Origin: Paragordius varius | Lineage: Eukaryota > Nematomorpha | Length of the DNA stretch: 64,000 nucleotides | Direction: 5' to 3' | NCBI GenBank assembly: GCA_964247055.1 | Contig: OZ176056.1 | Coordinates: forward strand, 4,836,001 to 4,900,000 | In this document: positions 51,564-64,000 of the stretch, piece by piece | Layout: each line of letters begins with the position of its first letter | How positions within the stretch are numbered: the first letter of the stretch is position 1 | Notes under the pieces: generated by a model | The model's input: the letters and a program-made list of their open reading frames with translations, nothing else | Told to the model about the DNA's origin: nothing | Databases searched by the model: none | Translations under genes and position numbers: made by a program

Positions 51564-52690
51564 CATTAGTCAATTTGGACATTTTTGAGCACCACCACTC
51601 AAACCTTTAAATTATGACTAATTTCAGTGTTTTAAAACCGAATGTGAAAAAATTTTTGACCCCGCCAATCAGAATTTTGAAATATTATAGGTTTTTCAAT
51701 TTTTCAAAAACAAAAGAAAATCGAGAGAAAATTAAATATAACTTTATAATAAAATGTTATTATATTATAAACTTAATATCATTTTATAAAGCCTTTTAAA
51801 CTCTATCTTTTGAATATAAATATGTCATTTAAATATCAGAGAGAAAAAAATAGTACAGACTTAAACTCAAAATTTAGTCTTTTTCTTTCAAGTGAATTTA
51901 TACGTATAAAAAACTTTTAAAAAAATACTAAAAAAGGCATTCTATGGTTTAAACCTTCGGCTTTTAGATAGGCTATATTTTTTTTGTTAGTTATCGTTCT
52001 TTTGAGTACTTATTAAGCTTTTTTTCTTGAATTGTTCTTATAAAAAATCCTTTATTTATACCTAGTGGAGATACTTTATTTTTTAAAATTATTGGTTGTT
52101 ATGTATTTTTAATTTCAGATGGATGTTGTGTAGCCACTTTTAGTAGAATTTACTATTATGGGATTGGACTATTTGTATTTACCTAATCTTTTTATTCAAT
52201 TTAATTGTAGAATTTATCTAACTTTATTCTGTGAATTGGTTAGATATGTCAATTTGCCTGGATTTTGCTTGCAAGTCTCTCTTATCTGGCTTTACGATTA
52301 CTTATTGTTATCTTTGCCATATCTGGCATAATTGGGTCTCTTGGGGGATATGCAGAGCTTGTGCAGCCGCCCGGATCTATCACTCTATACATAAGCCCCT
52401 TTTAGATTTTTAATACTTTGGCTCTTAGCTTGTTTAGTATCTTATTTAATGCCTAGAATTTTGTTATTCATGCATGGAATATTACTTGTATCGACTTGTT
52501 CGTTTGAATATTTAAACATATGTACACGAGGATTGATTGTTATTTTTAAATTAAATACAAATTTAAAAATTAAATTTAGGAAAAATCCTATTGGTGGCCT
52601 CAATTTTCTTTTTTATTTTAGCCTTTCCATGCCATTAGGTATCAGAAAATGCAAAAATAATGGGGTGATGCAAAACCTTATTGAGCAGTG
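51564..52690. mobile_element. C-family CACTA-like element (C2)
   Basis: Inverted copy of C1, 1127 bp against 1129. Ends CATTAGTCAATTTGGAC and TTGAGCAGTG; flanked by TAA (51561-51563, 52691-52693). Long parts align closely with C1 (for example AGCCGCCCGGATCTATCAC and CCTATTGGTGGCCTCAATTT). A small open frame (52449-52763 here; 17483-17187 in C1) is similar in both but has no known domain. Confidence 0.8.
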
Positions 52691-52699
52691 TAATTATAT

Positions 52700-52968
52700 A
52701 TATTTACTCCTCAAATTCACCCTTGAACATTTCATATTCACCTTGATTCTAAAAACTAAATAGTGCTTTTAAAAAAATTACCTATTTTTTAATATTATTA
52801 TAAAATCATAATTTTAATATCGAAATGATAAAGTATGCCATAATGAAATTTCTAATTAATAATAAAATAAATTATCCAAAAATCACATTTTATTTTTAGG
52901 GTAAATTCGATATGTCTGATGGAAAAAGTGTTCAAGGGTGAATGGTGTAAATGGTGTATATGGTAGAT
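52700..52968. mobile_element. Small inverted-repeat element (H)
   Basis: AAATTCACCCTTGAACA near 52718 and its complement TGTTCAAGGGTGAATGG near 52932, with an outer end GTGTATATGGTA resembling the TACCAT termini of M and F. About 270 bp; the left edge is blurred by the end of C2. Tentative. Confidence 0.4.
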
Positions 52969-54419
52969 CAGGGGTTAATTTTTTAAGGACAAAAAATCTG
53001 AAAAAAAAGAAAACAAAACAAAAACAGTATCTGATAAAATTATGAAATTATAAAATTTATTATTTATTTTCCAAATTATATATTTAGTTTAAAACCATTA
53101 CCTGTTCGGTCAAGGGTAGGACCACCGTTAAAAATTAGATCTTGTAAATTACTTTGAGTTTTTTAAAATAACTTTATCATTCAGATAAAAATATCATAAA
53201 TGAAAACCGTAATATCTAGTTTCAATTTTTTTATTGAAGATAAATTTAACTTCTTCATTTTACTAATGTAGACGAATTCGAATATTGGTAATAAAGAAAA
53301 ATAAAATATATTAGATATATCGTGTTCGTAAATATTAGAATATGATAGGAATTTTTTTATTAATGTTTATTTGTTAAATTGTTCTATGTCACCCGCGAAA
53401 TTAGTTATGTTGGACGCCCCTGTGCTAGTTTTGAAAAATTCAAAAAAGCACCTTTGTTAAAAATCTTTGTTGACGCATTAAGAATATTTTAAGCATAATG
53501 CAATATTATGTCGTATTGAAAAGGTGATTTTAAAAATTTAAAATTGTTGACCGTTTCTAGGTTTAAAATATAATCAAAAAGGTTAAAGAGAATTTTAAAA
53601 ATGATAAATTTAGCAAAATGTGTATTTTTAAAAAAATATTTCTCCTATTCTACCATACATAAATAAAATTGTTACCTCGCAATCTCTGCATTTTTGCCTT
53701 TGTTTTGCCAAGACTAGCAGATTTTACAAGGGCTGATCTTTATAAACATTACTTTACTTTTTAAAGGTCGTATGATATAATTTTAATAATATTTCTAAAA
53801 TAATTCCTCTAGCGTTGGTTAAAAATTATTTTGCATACTTTGCACGAATATTGCTGTTTTTGATATGGCGCAATTGAATAAAATTTTAATAACTTGAAAG
53901 GGTTAAACTAAAATCCCCATAATTCTAGTATTTTTATTAAAATTACTATTTCATGATGATTATTGCACTCCAAGTATCCGTTAAATATTATAATATATAT
54001 TAATAATTGCATTTAAAAAGCAATGCAACATAGTAATTTAATTAGAATAACCGGTTGCGCGTTATATTTAATATAAATGCTAGATTATGACATAAACAGC
54101 AATAAAATTGATATTATGCTTAAAAATTGGGAATTTTTTTGGCCGAAACATGCATTACTTTCTCAATATAATTCGATTTCCGAACAATATCACCTAATAA
54201 TAAAAACTTTATTTATTCAACATAAGTTTTATAAAAATTGTGTCCAAAAAATTGATTATGTTCGAAGATGAAATATATTTCTGATGCGCATGTAAAAAGG
54301 TGATTTTATATAATCCTAATGTTATGCCGTTCACTTCAAACATAAAATCCGCTTCAACAAAATTATGTATTTAATTCCAGTAATGTATTTTTTCAAAAAT
54401 AACTCATTTGATATCATAA
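52969..54419. other. Unannotated stretch with R-like and hAT-MITE fragments
   Basis: TTGGACGCCCCTGTG near 53410 is a hAT-like MITE end. 53450-54330 holds R-family words on the reverse strand (AAGACTAGCAGATTTTACAAG and others). No gene supported. Confidence 0.35.
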
Positions 54420-55419
54420 CACTAAAAACAAATTTTAACTTAACTGGCATTGTAAATTTTAAATTTATTTCATTAAAGTACATAAATAGTATACCTGAAA
54501 AGAAAATTAGTCTAAAACCTAAGCATTCTTTTGGCCCCGAAACATTAAACTCGAATTTTTTATAATTAAAAGTTTTAGATATAAGCCATGCGTTTTATAT
54601 TATTCGAAAGAGCGCGAAAAACTGTATCTTTCGAAAGGTAGTTATCATTTAAATGAATCTAACGTCAAAGGTATTGGGTTTATATAATCAAAACTTTCAA
54701 CCCTTAAATAAATCAAAATTTTTCACAAACAAACTAATTTAAAAATCATATAAATTATTTTAACATAATTATTAGGGTTATATTAGGAAAAAATTAAAAA
54801 ATCTTTCAAGCTTTAGGTTTGCTTTTTTGATAAAAATTATCATCATAATTATTTTTAGTGGATACTAGAATGCATATTGTAACTGTAAAGTTATTACATA
54901 ATGGCTATAAAATATCACTTTAAACTTTGTTTTTAGTCTATGAAATTTTGAAATTATAAGCCTTATAAAGATAATTAATTAAAGTTGATGGGGTGGTAAT
55001 TTTTTAACAAACAAAAAACATTTAAAACTGCTGTTTTAATGACATATAAGCAATAAGTTTTTATCAAAAAAAATTCTTGTTATCTATTTTGGACATTTAT
55101 TGCGACCCAGACAAAGTTTGAGCTATTTTCATCCATTAGTTTGAAAAATATATTAATTAAGGAAAACGCTGTCGCTTCGCGCGTTTGTCGCTTCCTATGT
55201 CCAATATTAACTATCAATGTAATACATATTAGTAAGCATTTTATAAAGTTTTTATTTTCAACAATTTTTTTAAAAAAAATTTTGAAGAGAGCGCATAATC
55301 TAAAAATCAAACAAAATTCTTAGGTGGAATTATAGTTTTCATTTCAGATTTACTGTTAAATGATTGTAAATATTAGAAGATGCAAAAAACTCGAGTGGCA
55401 GAAAATTTGTTGTCTAGTG
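54420..55419. mobile_element. G-family CACTA-like element (G2)
   Basis: Ends CACTAAAAACAAATTTTAAC and TTTGTTGTCTAGTG, flanked by TAA on both sides (54417-54419, 55420-55422). It is exactly 1000 bp and opposite in orientation to G1. It keeps the conserved block TCGCTTCGCGCGTTTGTCGC near 55175. Confidence 0.8.
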
Positions 55420-55434
55420 TAATGTAATCCAACA

Positions 55435-56586
55435 AATTGTATTGCAAAATCTCGGCTTTTCTGCCTTTATTTCAATAAAACTAGCCTATTTTGAAGGAAC
55501 CAAATTTAAAAATTAAGAGCCCACATCTTAAAATTAAAATTTATTATAAATATTAATATATTTATTAAAGTTTAAATTAAAAATGGTAAAATTACTAGTG
55601 TCGCTTCCACAAATGAGTAATCCTTGTCAAGATAAAAATGAATCTAATTTGTTGTCATAATATTATTTATGTGAAAATAGCCTGTTACGATTTTGACTTC
55701 TTTCTTCAGGGCTTCTTAGTAATATATGCAATGAAAGGTGCAATAAAAGTATGTGATAAGCCAACTAAATAATAAAATATCGCTTTTTATATGAAGCCTA
55801 CAAATTATTTTTATTATTTGACAAGATAATTTATGACACGGGTGGTTAAGACAAATAGGTTTAGCCGCATTTTTGACTCAAAAATTAGGCCCGCATTCGA
55901 TAAATATTTAGTATAAATATTTTTTAAATTTTAAACATCAGACTATAAAATTGGGACAATTTACTTCACTAATTTTTGGTAGTTCGTTGGCAAAATTAAT
56001 TTAAAAATATAAGATGAAAAGAATATATTTTTCAAAATTATGGAACTTTGCATTTATTTATAATTCCAAATCTTCCGCGATCTGTACACAATATCTAAGG
56101 GGCCGTATGCGTCCCGGGGCCACGTGTTGGACACCTCTAATCTAGCATTTACACAAAACTTTTATCGCTCCTTCCAGAATTGTTATAATTTTAAGATAAA
56201 TAGCGGATAGAGGAAAATATTTGATATTGGAGCCACGTGCAAAATTATAAATTTAATAAAAATATTGTGTGGCCTTTATATATTTTATAAAAAAAGTTAA
56301 TTATATTTTTGGAATGGGGATATTGTTTTTCATAAAAAAAAAATTATTTAGCAAAATTGGCTTACGTTTGCCCTTTTCTTATATGGAGCAGTTAATACAG
56401 TGATTAAAACCTTAATCACGTAATGCTTTTTTGCAAATACACATAAAACATCAGAATAATTTTTCATATCCCCCGATTTTGTGCATTGTTAAAAATAAAA
56501 TATATCAGTTTTGTTTCAACAAATTAGTACACAAACTCCTCAACTTTTTATGTTATCAAATGATTAACCCGTTAGGTACCTATAGT
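55435..56586. repeat. R-family repeat with an embedded hAT-like MITE
   Basis: R words in reverse orientation: AACTAGCCTATTTTGAAGG, AGAGCCCACATCTTA, and near 56465 TATCCCCCGATTTTGTGCA. Inside, about 55846-56148, is a copy of the module that forms the centre of M1-M4 (GTTTAGCCGCATTTTTGACTC ... GGCCACGTGTTGGACACC). No gene. Confidence 0.5.
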
Positions 56587-56588
56587 TG

Positions 56589-56833
56589 TGTAAAAAGTAA
56601 CAAAAGTAAAAATTAAAAAGTAAAAAGTAAAAAGTAATTTATTAATTATTAATTGACTTTATGTATATTTTTGTGTGAAATTAATTCATGATATCAAATA
56701 AAACAAATAAATTTTGAGTAACTAATGGATATGTTATTGATATAATAAAAAAATATAAAAATATAGACTATGCAAACATCACTAAAATTGTATCTACATA
56801 CAAAAAATATAACTATAATTTGCTTATGTAACA
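56589..56833 (-). repeat. LTR (3' LTR of the gypsy-like element)
   Basis: About 245 bp, starting TGTAAAAAGTAAC and ending ATGTAACA on the plus strand. Matches the LTR at 60720-60947 with numerous differences, in keeping with an old insertion. Confidence 0.85.
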
Positions 56834-59800
56834 TCACTACACCCTTAGGAGAACCGGATCAGCTTCCGCCACATTCTCTCAGAGTACCGACGCTCGATCG
56901 GAATTTCAATAATGTTGTCATTATTACTATTATATTATCATTACTAATTTCATCATTATTATCATTTATTTTATCATTATTAGTATTATTATTATCAATA
57001 CTGGTACCATTATTTTACTGTTATTGTCGCTACTACCATTCCTATTGTTTTGAGTAACCGGTGTAGTTGAGTTGGCGGGTGAGCCTACGTGTTTCATCTG
57101 ATCCGCATGCTTTCTGACTATCTTATTGTTTTCCTGATCCCATACGCTGAAGACCGGTTCTATCGACGACATCGCCTGCTCGCCATCCAGGACCATGTTG
57201 TTTTTAATCATTATCCGTTGGTCTATGGAGAACTCACGACGCGGACTGGGTGCGTTTAAGGTTTTTATTATCGTGTTTATCCAGGTCAATGGTGTTTAGG
57301 ATTCTCGTTTAAAGAGCAGTGAAAGTTTCTTTCGTGGTAGCGTGGATTGAGTTACGGTGACCATAAGGCAGTATTAAAAGCTTCCTGTGGGATAATATTA
57401 TAATTTGTGATTTTTTATCTTTGCCCTTTAGGGTCCCCACTTACCTTTTTACCATCCCATTACTTACTTTTAGGATGATAGGGGTCACCCTCACGTGCTC
57501 AATTCTTAAATTCGTCGGGTTGACCTAAAATACGAAATACTAAAGTAATAAGCATTGTCACTTATTACTGTCCTTAGAAACCCAAACCTGGCAAAGGTTT
57601 CCTCGAGTTTGAGCAATATACTTCCTTAAGTAACTCGTTTTAATATAAACCTTTCCGACCTTTGATGCGCTGTCAATTAGCTACAACCAGATATACCCAT
57701 CAACTGGACCAGCTATATCAATGTGTAAGCGCTCCCATATTGCAGCATTCGGATCCCATTGGTAAGTGGGGTTTTCACATAAATTTGGCTTATTTACAGA
57801 CACGATCTACATTGGCTGTAGATTTTTATAAAATCATTTTCTAACTTTGGTCAAAAACATGTGAATTTTGCCATCGCTTTCATCGTTTCCACATTATTAT
57901 GACCTCTGTATAATTATCCACACTCGCCTGTAAGCTTTCCGGAATAATGATTCGATCGTTTAAACTTAACAATCCGTATTGATACGTTTCTCCTTTCCGG
58001 TAACCCAGTCAACTCAACATCACTCCAATCTTGATTATGAATAGCCTTGATTACCTTTTGCAAAATTCCTTAACTCTCTCTCTCTCTCTCGGGATCTCAT
58101 CTCGACTTAAAGAAACTTATGACAATTTAAAAACCTTAGATGTTTCGTTACCATGTAATCCATATCAATTGTGTCAACATCATCTTCCCCGGGGCATCTT
58201 GACAAGTATTCGGCTCTATTTTTTGGACCCGCCTGATAAATTAATTCAAAATCATAATCATTCACTCGGTAACCCACCTTAAAACTTTCGCATTCTAGAT
58301 TTCTTTCTAATTAAAATCCCTATTTATCAACCTAACCATTGCTAAGTGATCTGTCAAAATTTCAAACTTTCAACCATAGACGAAGTTAAGAAACTCTTCT
58401 AATGCAAAAACAATCTTTGATTCTCTTTCTATCGTAGAGTAAGTAGTTCAATTCTACGGTACTACATTTTCTTGAACAATAGGCAATAGGTTTCCTTTCA
58501 CCATTTACCACATGACTAAATATACATCCAAACCCTAAGTATGAGAAATCGGTTTCAATTACTAATTTTTCTATTCGGATTGTATGGTGTTAAAAATACT
58601 TGTTCACTTAATAATTCCTTCTTTTCAACTTTTCTCGTGTTTTTCCTCAGCTCCATCTGACGTTACTTGTTAAACTATGTAACTCACTTACAAATTTTTG
58701 GGTATATATCTTTCGTGGATCGTTAAGATCCTAAAAAACTTGTTAAAGATTTTTTATCCACAGGTTTTTATAAATCATTGATTACTTTTACTCTATTCTT
58801 GCAGGTTATACCTTTATTACTTATTTCAAACCCAGATAAATTATTGAAGCCAATTTTTATTTATCTTTCTAGATAAAATCTGCCAATTCTAACCGATTTA
58901 CATTATTAAGATCTATTAAATGTTCCTGTTCAGTTTTGCCATTTACTAAAACATCATCTAAATATCCACAAGTGCTGGGACAGTCTTTTATAACCTGTCC
59001 ATGACTCGTTTAAATATTATCGGGGCTGTTGACAATCCGAAAGGCATCCTTTGTAGCGGAAAAAATCCCTTGTGCGTTGCAATTTTTAAAAGGTGTTGTG
59101 ATTCTTTAGCTAGGGCATTTGTAGATAGGCATCTTTCAGATCAATCTTAGTGAAAGCTTGTCATTCGCCAATTTACTTACCAAATCATTAAACGTTGGAA
59201 GGATGTGAGAGTCTTCCGTCAGCCATTTGTTGATCGTAATTCTGAAGTCGCTACGAATTCTTACCTCTCAATTCGCTTTTAGTACTATGACGGTGGGCGT
59301 GGCCTATGTAAGAAGTTTGAGGTTGGGATCTATTGGTTCTAAAATGTCTAACTTTTGTAATCTTAGTAATTCAATCTCAACTTTTGCCCACTTTACGACA
59401 AGGCCAAACCTTGGGGGAGTCATTTGATACTATATAAATTTTTACCGGCTCACTAACAGCCTAATTCCTCTTTAGATTAAAATTTAAAATAATTTTATCA
59501 AGTTTAAAAAAGTTAATTCGTACTTTAATGTCGATGTTGAATATCGTGATCCAATCCAAGCCACAAATGAGAGGTGCCTTTGACATTTTTTATTTCAGAA
59601 CACAACTTTCTGCGTTCCCCAAGTTTTGCCCATTCATTCACTGTTGTTACGCCCAGTAGGGGTACTACACTAGGCTATTCCTGGCGGTATGGGTTTAATA
59701 TTTGGCTGACCAACTTGCTTCCATGTCTCAAAGTTGATTACACTAATATCGGCTCCTGTGTCATAGATAAATTCTCGTTCTGTATTGTTTATCATTTTTC

Positions 59801-60719
59801 TTACGGTCCATGGTGAGTTTGGCATTCCATTTCTATGTGGCGTTTGAACATACTCTTGGCAGCGTTTTTCAACACATTTTAGCGAAGTGGTTGGGTTATC
59901 CGCATTTATTGTAATTGCGGTTCCAGGCAGGACATTCGTTTGGTCCATGGCTACTCACGCAACGATTGCACGAATGTGTTAGGGGTTTTGCTGTTGGTTG
60001 TCGTGAACGCATGGCCTTATTATCATTATTATTATTGGTGTGTTGTAATCTATATAAATTATTACCATTGTTATAATTGGTATTATCATTATTGTTATGA
60101 AGTCCAGTCCTAGCATCCTCATGTGCTAGTGCGAGATCCACTATCGTTTCTAGAGGCACGGTTGTCCGTTGATCTCGGCATCGGGATGCCTTGAATGATC
60201 GATTTCCAATCGCGGTTGTCGTAAACCAATGAAGAGACCATCCCGAATAGGTTCCTCAGCAAAATCATTTAATTTGGCCTCTTCGGCTGCGGTCTTAACT
60301 GGTTCTAAAAATTGTAAAAGATTCAGCGTTGCTCCGCACAAGTCGAAATTCATATTTTAAAATTTTGATTTTTGGGGATTAAAAATCGCGCTGCCATTAT
60401 CTCGCTCCATGTTGCATCCTTTATTTTTTCGGATACAGTCGTTGATTTATTTTGCGTACAACCACCACCATAGGCGAGCAAAGTTTTGAGGGCTTGTTCT
60501 CTTACAGGGATATCTTGCGCTTCCATAACATTTGTCATATAATGAACGTATTCCTCAAACTTTATATTATCATTATCTTTCTCGATGCATAGGTTAGCGA
60601 GATTGGCAATCGGTGTTGTCATTTTCGTTCGGATCTCGGTGGAACCTGCACACACACTGTTATGTTAGATTAATTCGTAATTTGATTGGCCACCAATGTA
60701 ATTGTAATGATAATACATG

Positions 60720-60947
60720 TGTAAAAAGTAACAAAAGTAAAAATAGTAAAAAGTAATTTATTAATTATTAATCGGCTTTATATTGTGTCAAATTAATTTG
60801 CATGATATCAAATAAAACAAATAAAATTTCGAGTAACTAAAGGATATGTTACATATTTAATATAAAAATATATAAATTTAGACTATACAAATATGACTAA
60901 AATTGTATCATATGTGCAAAATATAATTATAATTTGCATATGTAACA
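60720..60947 (-). repeat. LTR (5' LTR of the gypsy-like element)
   Basis: About 228 bp, sharing TGATATCAAATAAAACAAAT and GAGTAACTAA(A/T)GGATATGTTA with the other LTR. Confidence 0.85.
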
Positions 60948-60949
60948 GT

Positions 60950-62350
60950 ACCTTAGATAAATATATAATCGTTAATAAAATTAATAGCAAATTACTGAAA
61001 TATATTAATTTAATTGTTAACATAAGATTTTAATATCAATAAATTAAGTTTTGGAATGTAATTTAATTAAAAAAAGCATGCAGGCAGTGTGCACAAAAAC
61101 TTCGAAATATTTATTGATAAATTAATGAATCAAGATTACATGGTGCCTTTATCCTAACTACGGGCTTAAGAAAATTTATACTTTTGTTATAAGTGCTCCA
61201 TATCAAAAGATGGCAAAATTTCCGCACAATTTTTGGTGAAACTAACTCTTTATTCCAAAAATATGACTAAAATATTCCATTAACTACATATAAAAATAAT
61301 ATTTTTTGATTTTAATTTTTATGATTTGGGATCCGAAAGTTCCAAAACTTGCCTCTTATCTAAAATGGAGTTTCCTTAAAATGAGATTACCGCGATAAAA
61401 TTAAATATGCTATAATTTAATATCTAAAAATATTCATAAATAATTCATATTTCTTAATAAACTTAATTTTTTACAAAATTTTGTTAAAGCGAACTTCATA
61501 CTATTTTGAGGCATGAAGGAAACAGTATAAAAACATTGTAAGATATTATAGCACTTTATTCGATGATGTTGAACATTTGATTAAAATAATCATTCGTTCT
61601 CAAAATATGTTAAATATAAATTGTTTTTTTTCAAATATTTACCAATAATTGAAAGCAAACGAACCTTTTTACAAAAATATCTGAAGGATATATTTAACAT
61701 TATACAATTATTTAAATAAGGTGTTTTTATAATATTTTAAAACCTTTTAGTTTCTATCGCAAAATAATATGAAGTGCGATTCAACAAAATTTTGCTAATT
61801 AAATTTTTTAAAGAAAATAAAAGAAAATATTTTTTAAAAGGTATTTTTAGTTAATATCAAAGTTTAGCATATATTTAAATTTTTACCACACAATGCCGGC
61901 ATTTTGCGTTTATTTTAGGAGGACATAGAGCAAAAAGATTTAGGACTTTCGAAGCCCGAATCTAAAAATTCAAATTTATAAAAATTATTCTGCTTTATTA
62001 GTAAAAAGAAGATTACAGTTGGGAAGAGGCTAAAAGGCTGTTTGTTTATTAAAGAAGACATGGCATAATCAATAAACCTAAAGTTTTTATAAAGAAAATG
62101 CTTTAGTGGGCTCATTTTAGGCACATTACCGCATAGTGTGATAATGTGTTAATATAATTTACAAAAATTTAGTATAAACAACGCTTTGCTCTTGAATGTA
62201 TTTTTAACCAGAAGAAACAGTCACCACATATTCAACGTCAATAAATTATCTCATTATAAAATACGTTTAATTCTCTATTAATATTATATGCTTTAGGACC
62301 GAACTTTTCCATAATACATCGAATACGAAAAACCCAAATTATATAACAAT
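60950..62350. repeat. R-family repeat, right of the LTR element
   Basis: Starts near GTGTGCACAAAAACTTCGAA (61090) with R words TACTTTTGTTATAAGTGCTCC and CTAAAATGGAGTTTCC. Probably the other part of the R copy at 55435-56586 that the LTR element split. The weak frame at 61915-62124 is not called. Confidence 0.4.
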
Positions 62351-64000
62351 TTTACGCCAAAAATTACTCCATCTTCTTAAAATTGATATTTCCTGTATAG
62401 AACAATATTATTTTAGATATAATGAACTATCTTAAAATATATTCGAATAACTATAATCTTGTTATACTATTATTACACTGAAATATCAAATAACATAATT
62501 AATAAAATAGTCAAATTTCATAGACGAAGGGCTATAAAACTCGCATAATTGCTTAGAGTTCAAAAGCTATAAAATCAATTAGGTATTGTATTAATGAAAA
62601 ACACTAAAAAATAATTTGTCGTGCAATATTTATTTATATTTCATTTAAGGTATATTACCTGTCCAATGTTATTTTCACAAATTTTTCTTATTGTACACAT
62701 AACGTATAATTTTGGCTTTTTGGCAAAAATATCATTGAAAGCTAAAATTATCTCTCAAAAAACCTTAAAAAAACATTTAGTTATTAGATAAAGATGTATT
62801 TATTGCAATAAAATTTTTTTTGAAAAAAAGAATATAAAAAAGATAATAATATGCGCAGCGCATCTTTCATTAATTATTATTTATTGCTTTTTTTTAGTTT
62901 TTTGTGTTTCAACTCTTTTTGAATTCTAATTTTATTTATTTTATGATATGATATGTTATGATATATTTTAATTTTTGTTATGAAATTTATATTCAAATAA
63001 ATATAAAAAATTATAACATAAATATAAAAAATTTAAAGTTTGAAAATGTGCTTTTGCGCATACATGCTTACGTTCAAAATTTTATGACCATGCAGCAATT
63101 TAGATCTCAAAAGTAATAAATATATTTTTGTATATAAATTTAGCCATAAAGTACTTACTAAGTTTAAAGAAATGAAATGCGAATATAAAATATTGAATAT
63201 TAATTTTTTGCCTTTTAAATGCTGCAAAAAATCATAAAATTTTATTATATATTTTATTATATATTATTATTATTATTAATAATTTGTGTAAGCTTGTAGA
63301 TAAAATGATTAAATAAAATTTTGTGGTTTTCTCTGCAAAAATGTTAGGGTGTAAATTTACCTAAACAATCTTGTTATCAAGCTTATATTTGTTTTATAAA
63401 ATTTTTTAATTTAAACTAAATATAATATTGAAAATATAATGAAATGTAATTATTTGTAATTGGCCTCTCAATATAATTCCAATTCGCCATATACAGGTAT
63501 CAATTTATAGTATCATTTCAAATAATATATATCAAAACATATTTTTGGGGGATAAAGGGTTAAAATCAAAATAATTAAATTAAATACAAAATATACTACA
63601 TTAATTTATAATAAAATTTTGCTTCATAATTTATATATGTTAGGGTGTAATTAAAGTATCAATATGCGACATGTGACCAAACTCACTAATCAAATAAAAA
63701 CATGAATGACATTATGTGTTGAATATATTTTATTCAATCTCTTTTTAGGCCGTGAAAAAATTGATTATTTTCAAACATTATTTTATATCCCTCAAAATTA
63801 TAATGAAATGTTATGAGTGTCATATATGCCCCTCCTAAACCATTAGGGGTAAAAAGGTTCATTATAATAATAATATATATGTAAGTGGCTGACTCATTGC
63901 ATTAATTGATAAAATATATATTTGATCTAGAATCCAACAAATTTACAAAGGGTATTCTACTTGTGTAATCAATTTAGGAGATAATTTTTGTGTTATAAAT
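62351..64000. other. Unannotated AT-rich stretch
   Basis: No gene, RNA or element recognised. A small palindrome ATGCGCAGCGCAT lies near 62852. Confidence 0.4.

Larger units (their letters stand above)
56587..60949 (-). mobile_element. Old Ty3/gypsy-like LTR retrotransposon, broken
   Basis: Fossil element on the minus strand. Its LTRs lie at about 56589-56833 and 60720-60947, with TGT...ACA ends and clear divergence between the two copies, so it is old. Parts in order are a gag-like region with a Cys-rich zinc knuckle (about 60655-59896), an aspartic-protease region (about 59850-59670), reverse transcriptase (about 59450-58000), and the end of integrase (about 57290-56966). Coding regions are broken many times, I estimate ten or more. 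No clear target duplication is seen. It interrupts an R-family repeat. Confidence 0.85.

Noticed and set aside
54077-54565. Small plus-strand open frames near G2
   Set aside because: No recognisable domain, AT-biased composition typical of chance frames; the second overlaps the end of the G2 element.
59227-59816. Plus-strand open frames in the LTR element
   Set aside because: Opposite to the protease and reverse transcriptase regions on the minus strand; no domain of their own.
62851-62865. Palindrome GCGCAGCGC as an RNA hairpin or terminator
   Set aside because: Very short and isolated; no gene nearby.

Overview
The window is very A+T-rich nuclear DNA from a multicellular animal, most likely an invertebrate. 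The evidence is metazoan-type genes with many short AT-rich introns (mitochondrial HSP70 with 17 coding exons, L-lactate dehydrogenase with 8 or 9, and the last exon of an SLC45-family transporter), plus an animal-style mix of transposons. I cannot name the species. All family assignments come from reading motifs; no search was run.

Host genes. The last exon of an SLC45-like sugar/proton transporter lies on + at 540-812. A complete mitochondrial HSP70 (mortalin/HSPA9 type) lies on - at 14825-6642; its 17 exons join in frame to 688 residues. A complete L-lactate dehydrogenase lies on - at 38800 (possibly 39011)-31353; its exons join to 333 residues, or 335 with an upstream start exon.

Mobile DNA fills most of the rest. 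(1) At 16859-24356 four foldback elements stand side by side. This family, called M here, has TA target sites, ends TACCATTTCCCAGTC, and long inverted arms whose outer parts are arrays of a 21-bp unit. A fifth, decayed copy is at 29344-29981. A sixth, at 46201-48762, carries a decayed IS630/Tc1/mariner-type transposase between its arms. (2) A related family, E (45536-51235), has the same plan with a diverged 21-bp unit. (3) An R2-like LINE with N-terminal zinc fingers, reverse transcriptase and a restriction-like endonuclease lies at about 25126-28905. (4) Two hAT elements keep 8-bp target duplications (40644-44030 and 48768-50611). (5) CACTA-like non-autonomous elements with CACTR ends and 3-bp duplications are families B, C and G. 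(6) TA-flanked Tc1/mariner-like elements A, D and F. (7) An old Ty3/gypsy-like LTR element lies at 56587-60949. (8) A diffuse AT-rich foldback repeat, R, recurs across the window.

The elements are deeply nested. LDH intron 4 holds A, which holds B, which holds D. At 44483-51318 a D copy was split by another D copy and by E, and E in turn contains M6 and a hAT. Target duplications at most junctions fix the order of events. The most novel-looking system is the M/E group: TA-targeting foldback transposons with 21-bp tandem arrays in their inverted repeats, one copy of which carries a plausible transposase.
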